Shown here: positions 5,161-8,504 of the stretch, piece after piece
Position numbering within the stretch: the first letter of the stretch is position 1
Layout: each line of letters starts with the position of its first letter
The notes under the pieces: model-generated
Databases searched by the model: none
What the model was told of the DNA's origin: nothing
Seen by the model: only the letters and a program-made list of their open reading frames with translations
Position numbers and translations under genes: made by a program
Assembly: GCA_052390035.1 (NCBI GenBank)
Contig: JBQTHI010000078.1
Coordinates: 1 to 8,504, forward strand
Direction of reading: 5' to 3'
Length of the DNA stretch: 8,504 nt
Source of the DNA: JBQTHI01 sp052390035
Lineage (GTDB): Bacteria; Actinomycetota; Acidimicrobiia; Spongiisociales; ZC4RG35

Positions 5161-7922
5161 TAGACCGAAACCAACTCCGCCAACGGGCGGTGTCGAGCCG
5201 CGGCCGCCCCCTTGGCGAGGAGGTCTTTGACAACGTCTCCGGAGAAGGCGTTTGACACTTCCGCCAACGTCATTCCGAAGAAGCCTTCGAAGCCAGGAAC
5301 GGCGGGAATGTTGCCGGCATCAAACAGAGAACGGGCCGCTCCGAGTAAGCGAACCGCCTCCTCTGGATCTCGATGGGCGACGATGGCGGCGATCCCCTCC
5401 AGACAGACCGGTGAGTTGGCAGGATCGCCAACTCTCACGCAGAGATCGAAGGCGCGCCGGTAGTTCCGCTCCGACTCATCGTTCAGACCACTGAAGCGGG
5501 CGATCAAGGCGTGGGCAATCAGGGCGCTGCTGGCCACCTTGTAGTCAGCGACGTCCATCAGCGCCTCAACAGCGCCATCCAGCGCATGATGAGCCGCCTC
5601 CAGCTCTCCCGTTTGGAAGAGGGCAAAGGCGAGTGCTACCGAGGCAGTGGCCCGCGACCACGAGTCGTTGAGCAGTCCAAGCTCGTCTCGCGCTTCCGTT
5701 GCCCAGACTCGGGCTGTGAGGGCGTCACCCGACAGGACTGCGATCAAACCCGAAATCATCTTGGTCCAGGCAGCTACCCAGGCGTTTCCGGTTCGCCTTC
5801 CTATCTCGATGGCCTCTTCACTCAGCTGGCGCAGCCTCGCTTGACCTGTTACCTGATCGCCGGGGAATTCCCCGGTAGGGGTCATCCCGGCTAGGGCTCC
5901 GGCACCGAGCGCCAGAGCAAGGGCGAGGCGGCGGTTGTCACCGATGGACCGTGAGAGTTCGATGGTTTCTTCCGCGTACTTCCGAATAGAGGCCATGTCT
6001 CCGGCTCCGGACCAACAGATCTCGGCAGTGAAAAGTGCTCCGGTTCGAGCGTTTGTAGGCGCCAGAGCGCTGGGGAGCGTCAGCAGACGACCTGCCCACT
6101 CGAGTCCTTCCATAAAGGATGTCCACCACCACAGCCACGGCGCCGCCAGAATTCGCAACCCCACCTCGGCTTCGTCCTTTTCAGCCGCCCAGGCGAGAGC
6201 TGCGCGAAAGTTGTCTCGGTCTTCTTCCAGGCGCCGCAGCCACGGCCCCCTCCCATCGCTGTATAACGAAGGCTCAGCCGCTTCGGCCATTGCGGCGAAG
6301 AACTCGGCGTGCCGTCGCTCAACGTCGCGCATCTCGCCGCTCTGGCGCAATTGTTCCCGCGCGAACTCGGCGACTGTCTCGAGCACGTGGTAGCGAGGCT
6401 CACCCAGCTCATTCCATTGCACGAATACGAAGCTGTGCTCTGCCAATCTCGACAGCCCGGCCAGGACATCGCCACCCCCGACGACCTCGGCCGCCTCAAG
6501 GCTGGCGCTGCCCCGAAACACCCCTAGCCGGTTCAAGAGACGTTGTTCGTGCGATTCCAACAGGCCGTAGCTCCACGCGATCGTGTCGCGCAGGGTGCGG
6601 TGCCGGGCGGGAAGGTCGGTCGCACCGCCGGTGAGTAGCCCTAAGCGGTCGTCGAGACGTTCGAGGATCGCCCGAGGTGAGAGCAGTCTGGTACGCGCAG
6701 CTGCCAGCTCGATGGCGAGGGGAAGGCCGTCCAGACGGCGGGTGATCTCGGCGATGATCGAGGCGTTGTCGTCACGGAAGACGAAGTTGGCCCGCAGTTC
6801 GCGCGCCCGTTCGACAAAGAGCTGAACCGCTGGCGATCGCATCACGTCTTCGGCGTTTCCGCCAGGATCCGCTACCGGTAGCGGCTCGACATGGACCTCG
6901 TGCTCGCCCTGAATTCGGAGGGCGACGCGACTGGTGATCAGAAGCCGAATCTTGGAGGCGCCCACCAGAATCGCCGCTACCTGGTTGGCGGCGGCGATGA
7001 CGTGCTCGAAGTTGTCGAGAACCAACAACAGCTCCTTGGTGGCCAAGTGAGTTGTCAGACTCTCGACCAGACTTCGACCGGAGGCAGCGGGCACCCCTAG
7101 CACGTGGGCTATCTGAGCCGGTACCAGGTCAGCCGACCCGATCGATGCCAGGTCGACTAGAAAAACCCCGCCATTGAATGCTTCTAGAAGTGCTTCTGCG
7201 GTACGTACCGCCAGCCGGGTCTTTCCGCTCCCGCCTGCCCCGGTCAAGGTGACGATCCGCACATGGCTTGATGCGAGAAGGTCCTGAAGAGCACTGACTT
7301 CGTGTTGCCGGCCGACGAAGGACTTGACCGCTGAGGGCAGGTTGTTGGGTCGGACCCCCACCGATCTCAGAGCCGGAAAGTCGCGGAGAAGCCCGGGGCC
7401 GGCCAACTGGTAGATAGATTCGGGCTCCTTGAAGTCTTTGAGCATGTGACTTCCAAGCTCGATCAGGCTCCTTTCGTGACCGAGTGACCCTCGAGCCAGC
7501 CGCGCCGTCGCCCCACTGACGACGACTTGGCCACCGTGAGCCGTGGACATCAGCCGGGCACAAAGGTGGAGGGCAGGCCCAAAGTAATGAGCGCTCCGGA
7601 GTTCGACTTCGCCCATGTGAAGACCCATGCGCACCCTGATCGGATCCATCGGCGACCAGTCCTCTTCTTCGAGAGAGAGCTGGGCGTCACCAGCGGCCTC
7701 CACGGCAGCCGCGGGCTCAGAAAACGCTGCAAACACAGCGTCGCCTATGGTGTCGAAGACCACGCCGCCATGTTCGAGGACGGCCCGCGCTAATAGCTCG
7801 TAATGCCTTTCGATTGACCGCCCGTACTCGGCCGGATACCTCTCCAGAAGCCGCGTGCTCCCCTCCACGTCGGTAAAGAGAAACGTCACCTGACCCTCGG
7901 GGAGGTCGTTAGAGGTGATCAT
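5160..7922 (-). CDS. Class III cyclase-domain / NB-ARC ATPase / helical-repeat protein (HTH-less)
   Basis: An intact protein of 920 residues starting MITSNDLPEGQVTFLFTDVE. Residues 10-175 are a class III nucleotide cyclase homology domain with metal-binding aspartates Asp18 (FTDVEGST) and Asp61 (TIGDAVFAAF). The usual purine-specifying Lys is Asp57 (VFDTIGD), the Asp before YFG is replaced (AHYFG), and the transition-state Asn is His119 (ALHLCARL); Arg123 remains. Residues about 200-420 form an NB-ARC/AAA module: FVGR, P-loop GAGGSGKT (228-235), Walker B LLLVLDN (298-304) and the GLPLAIELAAAR helix. The rest is a winged-helix/TPR-like all-helical region. Relatives in mycobacteria and other actinobacteria often add a LuxR HTH; here the chain ends RPLAELVSV without one. 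It is probably a cytoplasmic STAND-type signalling ATPase with weak or no cyclase activity. No good ribosome-binding site precedes the ATG. Confidence 0.85.
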   Translation of the reverse strand: MITSNDLPEGQVTFLFTDVEGSTRLLERYPAEYGRSIERHYELLARAVLEHGGVVFDTIGDAVFAAFSEPAAAVEAAGDAQLSLEEEDWSPMDPIRVRMGLHMGEVELRSAHYFGPALHLCARLMSTAHGGQVVVSGATARLARGSLGHERSLIELGSHMLKDFKEPESIYQLAGPGLLRDFPALRSVGVRPNNLPSAVKSFVGRQHEVSALQDLLASSHVRIVTLTGAGGSGKTRLAVRTAEALLEAFNGGVFLVDLASIGSADLVPAQIAHVLGVPAASGRSLVESLTTHLATKELLLVLDNFEHVIAAANQVAAILVGASKIRLLITSRVALRIQGEHEVHVEPLPVADPGGNAEDVMRSPAVQLFVERARELRANFVFRDDNASIIAEITRRLDGLPLAIELAAARTRLLSPRAILERLDDRLGLLTGGATDLPARHRTLRDTIAWSYGLLESHEQRLLNRLGVFRGSASLEAAEVVGGGDVLAGLSRLAEHSFVFVQWNELGEPRYHVLETVAEFAREQLRQSGEMRDVERRHAEFFAAMAEAAEPSLYSDGRGPWLRRLEEDRDNFRAALAWAAEKDEAEVGLRILAAPWLWWWTSFMEGLEWAGRLLTLPSALAPTNARTGALFTAEICWSGAGDMASIRKYAEETIELSRSIGDNRRLALALALGAGALAGMTPTGEFPGDQVTGQARLRQLSEEAIEIGRRTGNAWVAAWTKMISGLIAVLSGDALTARVWATEARDELGLLNDSWSRATASVALAFALFQTGELEAAHHALDGAVEALMDVADYKVASSALIAHALIARFSGLNDESERNYRRAFDLCVRVGDPANSPVCLEGIAAIVAHRDPEEAVRLLGAARSLFDAGNIPAVPGFEGFFGMTLAEVSNAFSGDVVKDLLAKGAAAARHRPLAELVSV

Positions 7923-8157
7923 CGCGCCGATTGTGGAACATGAGCATTAGACATTCAACACTGATGGATACCGGCTAGATCCGCGGTGTGGGTCGAGACG
8001 CGGCCATTCTTATGGTGCGCCATCTCGTTGGTCTCAAGCAGCACTTCGCCACAGCACCCGCTGCTGGACGCAGCCTCGGCTACCTCACTGCGGACGGTAA
8101 TGGGACGTCCTAGGGGGCACCTGTTCGAGGACATCGACCAAGAGGCCGCGACGCGAC
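7923..8157. other. Gap between cyclase/ATPase gene and IS481 remnant
   Basis: No confident gene. A short - strand open frame (7955-8161) encodes 68 residues with RPITVRSEVAEAA and SSGCCGEVLLE; I do not recognise it and see no convincing ribosome-binding site. The right end of the IS481-type element should lie here, but I could not pick out a terminal inverted repeat without its partner. The promoter of the cyclase/ATPase gene must lie in the part next to 7922; no strong -35/-10 pair stood out. Confidence 0.3.
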
Positions 8158-8385
8158 TCAACCGATCGTGTGCCCCTCACGGTCGTGAGTTACATAGGGC
8201 TGGTGGTTTTCTGTTCTAGCCTGTTCGTAGGGGGTTTGGCCTACGAGGCTGCTGTGGGGTCGGCTGTAGTTGTAGAAGTTCTCGCATTCTTGGAGGCGGT
8301 CGTTGAAGAGCTCGGTGTCGTCGATGACGACCCCGTTGAGCATCCGGTTGAACTCTTCTTGGTCGATGCGGTGGGAGCGTTCGAT
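8158..8385 (-). mobile_element. IS481-type transposase, C-terminal fragment
   Basis: The fragment reads IERSHRIDQEEFNRML, NGVVIDDTELFNDRLQECEN, FYNYSRPHSSLVGQTPYEQA, ending at the TGA at 8158-8160. This is the C-terminal end of an IS481-family DDE transposase (typical 'NGKVERSHRID..EF' ... 'NYxRPHxxLxGQTPYE'). The Glu of IERSHR is the likely catalytic glutamate of the DDE triad. Homology stops abruptly just before it, where the IS110-type sequence begins. The first two catalytic aspartates are absent from the window, so this piece is non-functional by itself. Confidence 0.8.
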
Positions 8386-8504
8386 GCTCCTATGTTTGTC
8401 AAGCAGCGTTGGTGAGGGGCTTTTGGATGGTGGGCCGGGGGATGGCCTTGTGAATCTCTCGGGCGATGTATCGCTTGAGGCAGCGGATGATCTCTCGTTT
8501 GGTG
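8386..8504 (-). mobile_element. IS110-type transposase, C-terminal end (runs off window)
   Basis: Read from the window edge on the - strand: TKREIIRCLKRYIAREIHKA then IPRPTIQKPLTNAA, stop TGA at 8399-8401. The 'TKREAIRCLKRYIARE(V/I)' helix is characteristic of the C-terminus of actinobacterial IS110-family transposases (recalled), which have a DEDD RuvC-like N-terminal domain and a Tnp_20 C-terminal domain with a catalytic Ser. Only the last 34 residues are visible. The 13 nt after the stop (8386-8398) probably belong to the element's right end; IS110 elements lack clear terminal inverted repeats, so the boundary is approximate. Confidence 0.7.

Noticed and set aside
1..8504. tRNA genes, rRNA and CRISPR arrays.
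   Set aside because: No tRNA-like T-arm/acceptor pattern and no regularly spaced repeats were found by reading both strands.

Overview
The window is GC-rich accessory DNA, probably from an actinobacterium. GTG starts, an AAA-ATPase protein with a class III cyclase domain, a MerB-like tail followed by a CPNW thioredoxin-like gene, and an IS110/IS481 mix all fit that group, but no marker gene fixes the taxon. Much of the window is a scarred island. One gene has a single-base deletion, one has two single-base insertions, an integrase is truncated, and transposase fragments lie at the right edge. The large cyclase/ATPase gene reads through intact.

Layout: (1) 1-1192, + strand: the C-terminus of a probable organomercurial lyase (MerB-like), an overlapping thioredoxin-fold gene, and a rhodanese-CBS gene. 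The rhodanese-CBS gene has an in-frame TGA exactly where related rhodaneses carry the second cysteine of a C-X4-C loop, and a compact GC-rich hairpin lies just downstream. I read it as a candidate selenocysteine rhodanese; a nonsense mutation is the alternative. (2) 1436-1777: a small exported protein of unknown function. (3) 1925-2392: a BrnT-type toxin gene broken by one missing base, with an intact BrnA-type antitoxin gene. (4) 2581-3522, - strand: an uncharacterised 'TLIVVA...SDRRL' protein whose C-terminal SEC-C zinc motif is interrupted by a TGA that again replaces a cysteine. (5) 3670-4499, + strand: a DUF5677-like gene with two +1 frameshifts. (6) 4729-5160, - strand: a remnant of a tyrosine recombinase. 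(7) 5160-7922, - strand: a 920-residue protein with an N-terminal class III cyclase-like domain, an NB-ARC/AAA ATPase and helical repeats, and no C-terminal HTH. (8) 8158-8504, - strand: the 3' part of an IS481-type transposase gene directly abutting the 3' end of an IS110-type transposase gene, which looks like a nested insertion.

The first three genes plausibly act together in thiol, mercury or selenium chemistry: C-Hg cleavage, a thioredoxin-like partner, and a rhodanese with a CDCC metal-binding-like tail. The most notable observation is two UGA codons, in unrelated genes on opposite strands, each replacing a conserved cysteine while the reading frame and homology continue beyond. This could be selenocysteine insertion, UGA-to-Cys suppression, or coincidence in a decaying region. 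The presence of SelA/SelB/tRNA-Sec or an opal tRNA-Cys elsewhere in the genome would decide it.
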